NCBI GenBank assembly: GCA_003150225.1
Contig: QAND01000030.1
Span: 1 to 61,021 of the forward strand
Source of the DNA: Bacillota bacterium
GTDB taxonomy: Bacteria > Bacillota > Clostridia > Christensenellales > QAND01
Length of the DNA stretch: 61,021 bases
Direction of reading: 5' to 3'
Shown here: in pieces, positions 8,458 through 17,325 of the stretch
Layout: each line of letters opens with the position of its first letter
How positions within the stretch are numbered: position 1 is the stretch's first letter
Notes under the pieces: model-generated
Databases searched by the model: none
What the model was told of the DNA's origin: nothing
Seen by the model: only the letters and a program-made list of their open reading frames with translations
Position numbers and translations under genes: made by a program

Positions 8458-9062
8458 TGGGAATTGCGTTGCAGGGGATTGAGAAGTCCTTTGGTGGAAA
8501 TAAGGTGCTGCACGGTTTTGACCTTGCGGTGCGGGATGGCGAGATGGTGGCCCTCATGGGCCCGTCCGGTTGCGGGAAAACCACGGTGCTGAATCTTTTA
8601 AGCGGCATCCTTACGCCGGATGGAGGAGAGGTGCTTGGCATGGAGGGGAAACGGATTACCTATCTTTTTGCTGAGAACCGCCTGATCCTCCATAAGGGAG
8701 CGGAGGCCAATCTATTGGCGGCCATGCCCCATCCCGATTTGGCGCGAGCTAGGGAGATTTTAGACAGCCTCGGGATCCAGGGGGACGCGGGCCTTCGACC
8801 GGTAAAGGAGCTGAGCTTTGGCATGGCTCGCCGAGTGGCCATTGCCCGGGCCATTGCCCATGATGGGGATGTGATGCTATACGACGAGCCGGTCTATGGA
8901 TTGGATGAAAAAAACCGGGCTGTGGTGCTGTCCCGCCTGAAAGAGCACCTCAGGGGAAAAACCGGAGTGCTTGTGACCCATGAGGCCGATGTTGCCCAGG
9001 CCCTGTGTCAAAGGGTGATTGCCATGGAGCCCTTGGGAAAGGGGTTGGATTCCAGCCTGTGA
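8454..9062 (+). CDS. ABC transporter ATPase, short form
   Basis: Nucleotide-binding subunit of 202 residues, shorter than the usual 240-260 of SsuB/TauB proteins. Walker A (GPSGCGKTT), Walker B with catalytic Glu (VMLYDEP) and the H-loop histidine (VTHEAD) are intact. The Q-loop reads FAENRL where FQ-E-x-R-L is usual, so the conserved Gln seems replaced by Ala. The signature reads LSFGMARR instead of LSGGMxQR. It may still work in its operon, but the deviations are notable. Confidence 0.85.
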   Translation: MMGIALQGIEKSFGGNKVLHGFDLAVRDGEMVALMGPSGCGKTTVLNLLSGILTPDGGEVLGMEGKRITYLFAENRLILHKGAEANLLAAMPHPDLARAREILDSLGIQGDAGLRPVKELSFGMARRVAIARAIAHDGDVMLYDEPVYGLDEKNRAVVLSRLKEHLRGKTGVLVTHEADVAQALCQRVIAMEPLGKGLDSSL

Positions 9063-9074
9063 ATCGCGTTAGGG

Positions 9075-9103
9075 AAAGCCCGTTCTGCGGAACGGGCTTT
9101 TTG
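9075..9103 (+). terminator. Terminator of the importer operon
   Basis: Hairpin AAAGCCCGTT-ctgcgg-AACGGGCTTT followed by T residues, 12 bases after the ATPase stop. Confidence 0.85.
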
Positions 9104-9148
9104 TATGGAAAAGAGCTTGGGTGGCATCCTAATGCAGAGGTGAGTGGA

Positions 9149-9319
9149 ATGTCACGAGAGGATTATATGTACAACAACGATGTGCGGGAATACTTCTTAA
9201 AGCTCCCTGCTCCGGTTCAGAATGCCGTTATCGATACGGGCATAGAGATCTCTACCCTGGGCGAGCTGCAGATGTGGGCCGAGCACTATATGAAATCCCA
9301 TCCAAACAGCCGGGGTTAA
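9149..9319 (+). CDS. Small protein of unknown function, 56 aa
   Basis: A 56-residue soluble protein starting at ATG 9149 with AGAGGTGAG upstream. It is rich in charged and aromatic residues (MSREDYMYNNDVREYF) with a predicted helical C-terminal half. I recognise no domain. It sits between a terminator and the small ferredoxin gene, and codon use resembles the neighbours. Length and spacing support a real gene, but expression is unproven. Confidence 0.6.
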   Translation: MSREDYMYNNDVREYFLKLPAPVQNAVIDTGIEISTLGELQMWAEHYMKSHPNSRG

Positions 9320-9380
9320 AACTGAATAGGACCGGTAAAAATGTGAATCATAGAAAGGAATACAGTAGGAGGTATGCCTT

Positions 9381-9569
9381 ATGAATGCGTATGTTGATCA
9401 AACCGGATGCATCAGCTGTGGGCTCTGCGTCAGCATGTGTCCCCAGGTCTTTGTCTTTAACGAGGAGGGCAAGGCCGAAAGCTTTGTGGATCCCATCCCC
9501 GCCGGGGCGGAGGAAAGCGCCCAGAGCGCTGCCAACAGCTGTCCCGTCAGCGTCATCGAGATCCAGTAG
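9381..9569 (+). CDS. Single-cluster [4Fe-4S] ferredoxin
   Basis: A 62-residue electron carrier. Cluster ligands are CISCGLCVSMC plus the distal C in NSCPVSVIEI, the arrangement of monocluster ferredoxins. There is no second CxxCxxC motif. AGGAGG precedes the ATG. Likely a cytosolic low-potential donor or acceptor. Monocistronic, with a strong terminator right behind it. Confidence 0.9.
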   Translation: MNAYVDQTGCISCGLCVSMCPQVFVFNEEGKAESFVDPIPAGAEESAQSAANSCPVSVIEIQ

Positions 9570-9571
9570 CA

Positions 9572-9605
9572 AAAAAGGGCCGGATGCAACCATCCGGCCC
9601 TTTTT
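9572..9605. terminator. Bidirectional terminator
   Basis: Perfect hairpin GGGCCGGATG-caac-CATCCGGCCC flanked by A and T runs. It separates the convergent ferredoxin and CaCA exchanger genes. Confidence 0.9.
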
Positions 9606-9611
9606 GTTTGG

Positions 9612-10556
9612 CTAAAATACCAATAGCCCTAAGTATACCCCATAAAGGGTCAGGGCGGCAACGCCCTGCCAGCGCATGAGCTTTCCCTTGCACAGCATGG
9701 GCGCCGTAAAAACAAGGCACATGGCAAGGCAGATGGGAAGGTCCAGGGTGAGGGATTGGGGAGAGATGGCAAGCGGGTTGCGGGCGATCATGCCGCAAAG
9801 AGGCACGATGAGGGTGGTGTCAATGATATTGGCGCCCAGAATGTTGCCCACCGACAGGGAACCCTGCTTTTTGAGAATGGAGGCTACGGTGGTGACCAGC
9901 TCCGGCAGGGAGGTGCCTATGGCAATGACGGTGACGCTGATGATCCCCTCTGGCACTCCCAAGAGAGCGGCTAGGGCGCTTCCCTGGTCTACCAGAAGCC
10001 GGGCGCCGATGATGATACCCAGGGTGCCAAAAGCGAATTTGAAGAGGTTTGCGGTGACCTGGTTTTTGGTGGGAGATGGGCGGTTATGGGCGGGAAGGAT
10101 CTGCCGCTTGGCGGATCGGATGTTCTCGTAGAAAAACAGCGCACAGATGAGGAACAGCAGAAGAACTCCCAGCGTGGAGAGGAAGCCTTCAAGAGAGCAA
10201 GCATAAAGCACCCCTACAGCCGCGATCATCAGAAGGGCTTTGGCAGCGTATTCCTTTCGACGGAATGCAAAAGGCAGGAACAGGGCGCACAGACTGAGGA
10301 TAAGACCTAGGTTTGCGGTGACGGAACCCACCGCGTTGCCCACTGCCATATCCGCTTTTCCCTGGGTGGCGGCAAGCAGGGAGACCAGAAGCTCGGGAAG
10401 AGTGGTGGCAAGGCTTACCACTGTTGCTCCGATGATCACCTTTGGAATGCCGGATACCTCGGCCATCCAGGCAGCGGCGTCCACAAAGAAATCGCCGCCT
10501 TTGACGATCAGAACAAGGCCCAGTAGAAACAGCAGAACGATGACGGTTACAGACAT
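9612..10556 (-). CDS. Sodium/calcium exchanger family protein (YrbG-like)
   Basis: Polytopic CaCA-family cation exchanger of 314 residues, with two inverted repeats each carrying the alpha motif. These are ATVVSLATTLPELLVSL with GNAVGSVTANLGL, and VIAIGTSLPELVTTV with GNILGANIIDTTL. It probably exports Ca2+ in exchange for Na+ or H+. The ATG at 10556 is chosen because GGAGTG lies 6 bases upstream; the frame extends 44 residues further without a ribosome site. Single gene. Confidence 0.9.
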   Translation of the reverse strand: MSVTVIVLLFLLGLVLIVKGGDFFVDAAAWMAEVSGIPKVIIGATVVSLATTLPELLVSLLAATQGKADMAVGNAVGSVTANLGLILSLCALFLPFAFRRKEYAAKALLMIAAVGVLYACSLEGFLSTLGVLLLFLICALFFYENIRSAKRQILPAHNRPSPTKNQVTANLFKFAFGTLGIIIGARLLVDQGSALAALLGVPEGIISVTVIAIGTSLPELVTTVASILKKQGSLSVGNILGANIIDTTLIVPLCGMIARNPLAISPQSLTLDLPICLAMCLVFTAPMLCKGKLMRWQGVAALTLYGVYLGLLVF

Positions 10557-10848
10557 GGGGATCACTCCAGGCAAAATAAAAACCCACGGACTAAGACGCC
10601 CATAGGTCATGTTCATGGGGGCGGACTGGGTTTCACGGAAACAGAGCATTGCGTTGGCCCAAAATGGCTTCCAAAACAACCTCCTCACTATACCACGCCA
10701 GCCTATCTAAGGCAATGGGGGCCTCATGGCGAGGGACGGAGACTAAGCCCGGCCGCGGCCCAGTTTGCCCGGCTTCGTCTGGGATATCCCTGTATGAAGA
10801 AATCCGGGAAAACGGGTGTTTTTTGATTCCGGGGGGCAAAACGGGGGA
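10557..10848. other. Intergenic region between exchanger and ABC exporter
   Basis: Roughly 290 bases between divergent genes. I see no gene. The right edge abuts the promoter of the ABC exporter. Confidence 0.5.
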
Positions 10849-10877
10849 TTGGCAAGGGGAGGGCGGTAGGGTACAAT
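10849..10877 (+). promoter_or_regulatory. Promoter of the ABC exporter operon
   Basis: TTGGCA, a 17-base spacer and TACAAT lie 43 bases upstream of the ATPase start. Confidence 0.65.
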
Positions 10878-10919
10878 AATTGTGAAAAAGGTAACAACCC
10901 TTTTCAGGAGGTAATGACG

Positions 10920-11657
<738 letters not shown>

Positions 11658-11660
11658 ACC

Positions 11661-13334
11661 ATGAGAAAATTCTTTACCCTATTTTTTGTGGAGCTGAAGC
11701 TCCAGCTCGGTCTTCAGACCCTGAAGGAGGGGTTTAAAAGCGGCCCAAAGGGGATTTTAAAATCCCTGGGATATCTGCTGGTGGCGGCGCTACTGGTGGG
11801 CTCCTTGGGCTTTTTATACCTGTTCCTTTTGAACTTGGTATTTGAACCCGCCTATCTGGCGGGACTCAGCGATACGCTACTGACCGCCGTGGTGCTGCTG
11901 GCTATGGTGCTGACCTTTGTATTTGGCATCATGCAGTGCATCGGCCTGTACTACAACCGGGATACCGATTTTCTGTTTTCCCTGCCCATTCCCCAGAGGA
12001 CTGCCTTCGCGGGGAAATTTGCCCCCATTATGGCCAGCGAGGCCGTCTTGAACGTGGCTATCATCCTGCCGGCGCTGATTATCTATTCCCAATACGCCAG
12101 GGTGGATATGCTGTTCTGGCTCAAGAGCGTGGTGGTGATGCTGCTGTCCGCAGCTATCCCTTTAGCGCTGGCAGCCATTATTTCCTCTCTCATTATGGGG
12201 ATGACCATCTTCGTCAAGCACAAGGATAAGATTGTCATGGGATTGGGCGTAGTGTTCTTTATCCTCTATTTTCTGGGGGTACAGTACCTATCCGCTGGGA
12301 TGACCACCATGGACGAAAACGCCTTGGCGGCGATGCTGACCGGAGGGCTTATGGATACCATCACCCGGGCCTTCCCCCCGGCGCTCTGGGCAGCGAAGTC
12401 CTTGGTATATACCGGAAGCTCTGGCATGAACGCCTTCCTGCTCTTTACGGGGGTCAGCGTGGGCGCGCTCATCCTCAGCACCTTTGTGGCGGGCAGCTCC
12501 TTCATCCGCACCAGTACCAACCAGGGGGAGGCCGCGAAATCCGAGAAGCGGGTGAATCTGGATAAATCCAGCAAGCCCCAGTCCGCCTTCCGCGCTTTGC
12601 TGGCGCGGGAGTGGAAAACGGTGCTACGGTCCCCGGTTTATGCCATGAACTCTTTGATCATGGCGTTGGTAGGGCCCATTATGGTGTTCTGTATCTTTTT
12701 CATCCCCCGGGGTGACATGGGGGACTTGAATAGCATGGTCTCCATGATGGGGATTCCCCCGGAGGTGACAGGCTATATCATGCTGGGGGTTGCTGCTCTT
12801 ATGTATTTCTTGGGCACTGTGAACAGCGGCGCGGCCACCGTCTTTACCCGGGAGGGAAAGGCTGTTTGGCTGCTGAAGACCCTTCCCGTTGAGCCCAAGC
12901 GAATCGCCCTCGCGAAGTTGATCTTTGGGCTGGAGATCAGCGTCATTGCCATTCTGCCTCTGGCAGTGGCCCTGTACTTTATGACGCCGTTTCTCTCCAT
13001 CCTGCAGCTTTTGCTGGCTACGCTTGCGGCCCTTGTGGCGTGCACTCCAGTAGTGGCGGGCGCCGTGTTCCTGGATATGCAAAAGCCCAGCCTCAACTGG
13101 ACCTCCGAGGCGGCGGCCATCAAGCGAAGCCGCAACGCCATCCTGGAGATCCTGCTGGCGTTTCTCTATGTGGCGCCCAATGTGGGAATTGTATCGCTGG
13201 TTATGAAGCTGGACCTGGGAATGACCGCTGTGTGGGCTGCTTTGCTTGTGGTCAACGCCGCCATCTCGATTGGGCTGATCATTGCGCTGATGAAATGCGC
13301 GCCTAGGATGATCGGCAATATGGGAGAGAAATGA
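11661..13334 (+). CDS. ABC-2-type exporter membrane protein
   Basis: Integral membrane protein of 557 residues with about twelve hydrophobic segments in two halves, joined by a hydrophilic region (KSEKRVNLDKSSKPQ, near residue 300). The N-terminal about 35 residues are cytosolic and amphipathic. The layout fits the putative ABC-exporter membrane subunits of Bacillota, a fused two-half permease. It is coupled to the ATPase upstream. The operon ends at a strong terminator. Confidence 0.8.
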   Translation: MRKFFTLFFVELKLQLGLQTLKEGFKSGPKGILKSLGYLLVAALLVGSLGFLYLFLLNLVFEPAYLAGLSDTLLTAVVLLAMVLTFVFGIMQCIGLYYNRDTDFLFSLPIPQRTAFAGKFAPIMASEAVLNVAIILPALIIYSQYARVDMLFWLKSVVVMLLSAAIPLALAAIISSLIMGMTIFVKHKDKIVMGLGVVFFILYFLGVQYLSAGMTTMDENALAAMLTGGLMDTITRAFPPALWAAKSLVYTGSSGMNAFLLFTGVSVGALILSTFVAGSSFIRTSTNQGEAAKSEKRVNLDKSSKPQSAFRALLAREWKTVLRSPVYAMNSLIMALVGPIMVFCIFFIPRGDMGDLNSMVSMMGIPPEVTGYIMLGVAALMYFLGTVNSGAATVFTREGKAVWLLKTLPVEPKRIALAKLIFGLEISVIAILPLAVALYFMTPFLSILQLLLATLAALVACTPVVAGAVFLDMQKPSLNWTSEAAAIKRSRNAILEILLAFLYVAPNVGIVSLVMKLDLGMTAVWAALLVVNAAISIGLIIALMKCAPRMIGNMGEK

Positions 13335-13353
13335 CAAAATCAAAGTAGAAGGG

Positions 13354-13382
13354 AAAGGGGCCTTTGGAAAGGCCCCTTTTTT
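13354..13382 (+). terminator. Terminator of the ABC exporter operon
   Basis: Hairpin AAAGGGGCCTTT-gga-AAGGCCCCTTTT with a trailing T-run, shortly after the membrane-subunit stop. Confidence 0.9.
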
Positions 13383-13414
13383 ATGAAAGAGATCTGTTTC
13401 TTTTGGGGATTGCA

Positions 13415-13443
13415 TTGTAAAATACGAAAAGAACGGGTACAAT
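13415..13443 (+). promoter_or_regulatory. Promoter of degV
   Basis: TTGTAA, a 17-base spacer and TACAAT, 41 bases upstream of the DegV start codon. Confidence 0.6.
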
Positions 13444-13484
13444 ACTATTATTATTTTCATAACAAACTGTGAGGATACGGACCT

Positions 13485-14330
13485 ATGGTAAAAGTGTTTG
13501 CGGACAGCACATCGGACCTGGATGCTCCCATCGCTGAAAAAGAGGGCGTGGGCATCATCCCCCTGACGGTAACCCTGGGGGAGGAGAGCTTTGATGACGG
13601 CGCGGGCGTTTCCTTCTTGGAGATGAGCCGGCGCATTGAAGCGGAACACATCGTGCCCAAGACGGCGGCTCCGTCTCCCCAGCGGTTTTATGACGCTTTT
13701 TTGCCTGAGCTGCAAAAGGGCAATACCGTCCTTTGTTTTTGCGTCAGCAGTGGGATCAGTTCGACCTATCAAAACGCCTGCATTGCCCGGGATCAGCTAA
13801 AGGATGTGGGCCGGGTGGACGTCATCGATAGCAAGGCCTGCGGTATCAGCATCGGTATCTCAGCGGTGTTGGCGGCACGGGCGGGCCGGGCTGGATTGGA
13901 CCACGATACCGTTTATGCCCAGGGGTTGCGTAGGGTGTCCAAGATGGAGACCCTGGTGCTGTTGGATGATCTGGATTATCTGGTGATGGGAGGACGGATC
14001 AGCGCCCTTGCGGCAAAGGCCGTCAGCATTATGAACATCAAGCCCGTCATCACCTTTGATGAAGAGGGCAAGATCTATATCCGTCACAAATCCTTGGGCT
14101 TTAAAAAGGGGATGAAATGGCTGTGCGAGCAGGCGGTGGAGAAAGGCAAGGATTTTGGAAACACCATCCTTGGCTTTGCCTATTGTCTGGATCGAAGCCG
14201 CGCTGAGCAGCTGGCTGACATGGTGAAAAGCCAGGTGCGGGTGGTGGAGAGCATCACCACTCAGATTGGCTGTGTCATTGGCGCTTATACCGGAACCAAG
14301 GGTGTCGCCGTCTTTTTTGAACGGGCATAG
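13485..14330 (+). CDS. DegV family fatty-acid-binding protein
   Basis: Protein of 281 residues of the DegV/FakB fold. Members bind a fatty acid and present it to FakA for phosphorylation. Seen: the N-terminal FADSTSDLD, the conserved ISSGISSTYQNA-type segment, and LDDLDYLVMGGRIS. No fakA is in the window, so whether this copy serves the Fak pathway is inferred from family only. Single gene between a promoter and a terminator. Confidence 0.92.
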   Translation: MVKVFADSTSDLDAPIAEKEGVGIIPLTVTLGEESFDDGAGVSFLEMSRRIEAEHIVPKTAAPSPQRFYDAFLPELQKGNTVLCFCVSSGISSTYQNACIARDQLKDVGRVDVIDSKACGISIGISAVLAARAGRAGLDHDTVYAQGLRRVSKMETLVLLDDLDYLVMGGRISALAAKAVSIMNIKPVITFDEEGKIYIRHKSLGFKKGMKWLCEQAVEKGKDFGNTILGFAYCLDRSRAEQLADMVKSQVRVVESITTQIGCVIGAYTGTKGVAVFFERA

Positions 14331-14379
14331 GGGTAAGCGCTGGGAGGCATCCCCCGTATTGTGAAGGTTAAATGGAAAG

Positions 14380-14411
14380 AAAAATGCCGTGGGAAACCCA
14401 CGGCATTTTTT
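14380..14411. terminator. Bidirectional terminator
   Basis: Perfect hairpin AAAAATGCCGTGGG-aaa-CCCACGGCATTTTT between the convergent degV gene and the small lipoprotein gene. Confidence 0.9.
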
Positions 14412-14420
14412 GTGCTGTGA

Positions 14421-14765
14421 TTACTGTACCTTTTTTAGAACGGACTTCTGGCCCTGAACATCGGTCAGGGTCAGGGTGGATTTATCCTCGCTGAGGGTAT
14501 AGGTGACCACCGCGGACTGGGCGGTTCCTCCAGGAGGGTTCACGGTGATGGTGATTTGATCGGAGTCCTTTTCCCAACTAAAGCTGGCCCCTACCGCTAC
14601 GTTGCCGCTGGCTTCACCCACCAGCAACTGGGCGCTGTTGTTGAACTCGTAATAGGTACCCGTTCCCTCCTCCTGCCATTTGCCGGCAAAGGGGTATTTT
14701 GCGCCGCACCCCACGGCAAACAGGAGCAGAAGTGCCAGGACAAAGGCGAGTGCTGTGCGTTTCAT
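14421..14765 (-). CDS. Small lipoprotein, lipocalin-like (DUF5640-type)
   Basis: A 114-residue secreted lipoprotein: a signal peptide ends in lipobox AVGC (Cys20). The mature part follows the pattern of small beta-barrel DUF5640-type proteins: GKWQEEGTGTYYEF, several alternating beta strands, and a terminal DKSTLTLTD strand. The family name is tentative. It follows a related gene (14793-15161) in the same direction with a 27-bp gap; the two appear to be diverged tandem copies. Function unknown. Confidence 0.65.
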   Translation of the reverse strand: MKRTALAFVLALLLLFAVGCGAKYPFAGKWQEEGTGTYYEFNNSAQLLVGEASGNVAVGASFSWEKDSDQITITVNPPGGTAQSAVVTYTLSEDKSTLTLTDVQGQKSVLKKVQ

Positions 14766-14792
14766 AGGTGATTCCTCCTAAAGGATGATGGT

Positions 14793-15161
14793 TTATTGCG
14801 CATCGTCGGGCTGACGGGTCATGGTGACCACGCTGCCCGTCTCGGGATTGGTTAGGGTAAGGGTATCCTTGGAAAGGGAATAGGCGCTTTCCTGGCGCTG
14901 AATTTGGCTATCGATGATCAGCTGTATTTCCAGAACACCGGCTTCCTCATCCAAAACATAGCTGGCGGTATAGGGAGCGAGCTTGGGAAGCTCGATTTCC
15001 ACTGTGCCGTCCTTTTGGAAGGTGTAGGAGGCGCCGTTGTTATCGTGAATCCAGCGGCCTACGATGGTAAGAGGTTCTTGGCTGAGGCTGGTAACCACTA
15101 CATAGGCGCCCATGGCTACGATAAGCAGCGCGATAAGCACGATGGCAATCTTTCGAGGCAT
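14793..15161 (-). CDS. Small membrane-anchored protein, lipocalin-like
   Basis: A 122-residue protein with an N-terminal membrane anchor (residues about 5-25) and no lipobox cysteine. The exposed part shows the same strand pattern as its neighbour: GRWIHDNNGASYTF near the start and SKDTLTLTNPETG near the end. A GGAGG-type ribosome site lies before the ATG. First gene of the pair, transcribed away from the virion cassette. Function unknown. Confidence 0.65.
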   Translation of the reverse strand: MPRKIAIVLIALLIVAMGAYVVVTSLSQEPLTIVGRWIHDNNGASYTFQKDGTVEIELPKLAPYTASYVLDEEAGVLEIQLIIDSQIQRQESAYSLSKDTLTLTNPETGSVVTMTRQPDDAQ

Positions 15162-15261
15162 AGGACGCCTCCTTCCTTTGCAAAGGGATTTGTATCATTA
15201 TAGCCAATTCCCCTCCGCCTTGTAAAGCGCCGGAAGGGAATGGGGCTGTTTTCTGATCCAT

Positions 15262-15326
15262 TTGACGCTTTTGTGAAAGCGCTATGTCACAAAAGCGTTG
15301 GCAGTATGAAGCAATCCCCATGCTAG
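15262..15326 (+). promoter_or_regulatory. Inverted-repeat operator and promoter of the virion cassette
   Basis: A perfect 12-base inverted repeat, ACGCTTTTGTGA and TCACAAAAGCGT, with a 10-base centre lies at 15265-15298. It is followed immediately by a candidate promoter, TTGGCA (15298-15303), 17 bases, TGCTAG (15321-15326). The repeat touches the -35 element, which suits a repressor or activator site. This is the only obvious promoter for the ten following genes. Confidence 0.55.
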
Positions 15327-15357
15327 GCTTCCTCTATGGGAGAAAGGGGATGGAGGA

Positions 15358-15936
15358 ATGAACCAGCGGCAAAAGGAGCTTTGCCGGTTGTTGCAGAAAG
15401 GATTGACCCTTGAGGAGGCCGGAACACGGTGCGGGTACCGGCCGGGCTATTTCCGCAAACTCCTGCGTATCCCGGAGGTGCGGGAGGCTCTGGAGGTGGG
15501 CAGCCGGCCGGTCCTTGGCCATGGGCCGGACCACGTTCTGCTTTTGTACGAGCGGATCGCCTTCAGCGACGTCAAGGACTTTCTGCGTTTCGGTACCCGG
15601 GAAGAGGAAGGGAAACGAGTGAGCTATACCGAGCTTCGGGAGGATCAGGAGGTGGATGGCCAGCTTGTGGAGGAGATCGTCATCTCCAGTAGGGGGATTC
15701 CTCGGATAAAGCTGGCGGATCGGATGAAAGCCCTGGAAAAGCTGGAACGGTATTTTGATCTGTTTCCCGATACCTACCGCCGGGCTTTGATGGAGCGAAA
15801 GCTGGAGCTGATGGAGCGGGAAGAACGGGTGATTGAGGTGCTAAGCGATATTCCGCGTCCGCAGGAGGAAAGGGGAATGGAGGAAGAGGCACCTTTGGAA
15901 ATGGAATGGAGCGGGGGAGGATGCACGGATGGCTAG
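15358..15936 (+). CDS. Phage terminase small subunit
   Basis: A 192-residue protein. A helix-turn-helix at residues about 5-45 (LLQKGLTLEEAGTRCGYRPGYFRKLL) would recognise the packaging site. The middle and C-terminal helices (LADRMKALEKLERYFDLF, then a Glu/Arg-rich helix) match the oligomerisation part of small terminases. GGAGG precedes the ATG, and the 3' end overlaps the large terminase gene by 8 bases. First gene of the virion cassette. The family call rests on the HTH, length and position. Confidence 0.8.
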   Translation: MNQRQKELCRLLQKGLTLEEAGTRCGYRPGYFRKLLRIPEVREALEVGSRPVLGHGPDHVLLLYERIAFSDVKDFLRFGTREEEGKRVSYTELREDQEVDGQLVEEIVISSRGIPRIKLADRMKALEKLERYFDLFPDTYRRALMERKLELMEREERVIEVLSDIPRPQEERGMEEEAPLEMEWSGGGCTDG

Positions 15937-17314
15937 GCCCGGCTCCAGCGCGGTGCGGCTCCACTATCATCCCACGGGAAAACAGGCGCTGTTTCACCGC
16001 TCCACAGCGGATGAGGTGCTCTTTGGAGGCGCCGCAGGCGGAGGAAAGACCGCCGCCCTAGCCATGGAGGCCTGTATCCGGTGCCTATCCACTCCCGGCG
16101 TGCAGATGTATCTTTTCCGCCGGACCTACCGGGAGCTGATGGATACTCTGGTGTTACAGTCCCGGCGGTTTATCCCACGGGAGCTGGCGAGGTTTTCCAG
16201 CACCACCATGAGCATGGAGTTCATCAACGGCTCTGCCATGCGGTTTCGCCACTGCAACAACGAGGGGGATCGCTTCAATTATGCCGGGGTGGAGATCCAC
16301 GGCCTATTCATCGACGAGCTGACCCATTTTACCAAGACCATCTATGACTTTTTGAAGACCCGGCTCCGGGCGGAAAAGCGGCTGGGTATCCGCCCGGTGG
16401 TGCGGTGCGCCAGCAACCCTGGCGGCATTGGCCATAGCTGGGTCAAGGAGCGGTTTGTGGATCCGGGGCCGCCCTATGAGCTGCACGAGGAGTATGTTTA
16501 CAGCGAGGCTTTGGGCTATGGCAGGAAGCGGACAGTGCAGTTTATTCCATCGCTGGTTACCGACAATCCCTACATTGGGGAGGACTATGTCTTTGAATTG
16601 GAGGGGAAGCCCAAAGCACTGCGGGAAGCCCTTCTGTTGGGGCGATGGGACGCCTTTGAGGGACAGGTTTTTGACGAGTGGCGAGACCGCCCAGAGGCAT
16701 ACGACACCCATCGTTTTACCCATGTGGTGACGCCCTTCCCCATCCCCTCCTATTTTCGGCGATACCGGGCCTTCGACTTTGGCTATGCCCGGCCCTTTGC
16801 CGTTCTATGGTTTGGAGTGGACAGCGATGGAACGGCCTATCTGTATCGGGAATGGTATGGAGGAAGCGGCAACAACGTGGGAATGCGGCTGCCAGCTTCG
16901 GAGATTGCCAAGGGCATCCGCCGCATCGAGGAGGAGGCGGGAGAGCGGGATGTAGCGGGATTTGCCGATCCCAGCATTTGGGATGGCAGCCGAGGGGAAT
17001 CCATTGCGGAACAAATGGAGCGGGAGGGTGTCTATTTTACCCCGGGGGACAACGCCCGCATCGCTGGGAAGATGCAGATGCACCAGCGGTTAGCCTTTGA
17101 CGCATCCGGCCGGTGCGGGCTCTATGTATTTTCTACCTGCAGGAACTTTATCCGCACTTTGCCAGGGCTGAAATACGACGCGCATCGCCCGGAGGATGTG
17201 GATACCCAAGGAGAGGATCATCTTTACGACGCTGCACGGTACTTTTTGATGTCCCGGCCGGTGGGCCAGAAGCCCAAGGCCATCACAAGGCGGGTGTTTA
17301 ATCCGCTGGAATAA
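15929..17314 (+). CDS. Phage terminase large subunit
   Basis: DNA-packaging motor and headful nuclease, 461 residues. The ATPase has Walker A GGAAGGGKT (residues 33-41) and Walker B GLFIDE (125-130). The RNase H-like nuclease carries candidate acidic residues D283 (AFDFGYA), D347 (FADPSIWD) and D434 (EDHLYDAARY). All motifs are intact and there is no internal stop, so the gene looks functional. It would pump DNA into a prohead through the portal encoded next. Confidence 0.93.
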   Translation: MARPGSSAVRLHYHPTGKQALFHRSTADEVLFGGAAGGGKTAALAMEACIRCLSTPGVQMYLFRRTYRELMDTLVLQSRRFIPRELARFSSTTMSMEFINGSAMRFRHCNNEGDRFNYAGVEIHGLFIDELTHFTKTIYDFLKTRLRAEKRLGIRPVVRCASNPGGIGHSWVKERFVDPGPPYELHEEYVYSEALGYGRKRTVQFIPSLVTDNPYIGEDYVFELEGKPKALREALLLGRWDAFEGQVFDEWRDRPEAYDTHRFTHVVTPFPIPSYFRRYRAFDFGYARPFAVLWFGVDSDGTAYLYREWYGGSGNNVGMRLPASEIAKGIRRIEEEAGERDVAGFADPSIWDGSRGESIAEQMEREGVYFTPGDNARIAGKMQMHQRLAFDASGRCGLYVFSTCRNFIRTLPGLKYDAHRPEDVDTQGEDHLYDAARYFLMSRPVGQKPKAITRRVFNPLE

Positions 17315-17325
17315 GGAGGTTCACC

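Noticed and set aside
12624..13772. A long open frame on the minus strand opposite the ABC exporter gene
   Set aside because: It overlaps a well-supported membrane-protein gene, its translation is His/Gln/Arg-rich without a recognised domain, and it results from G+C-rich codon bias on the complementary strand. The same applies to long antisense frames at 37278-38369 and 56782-58161.
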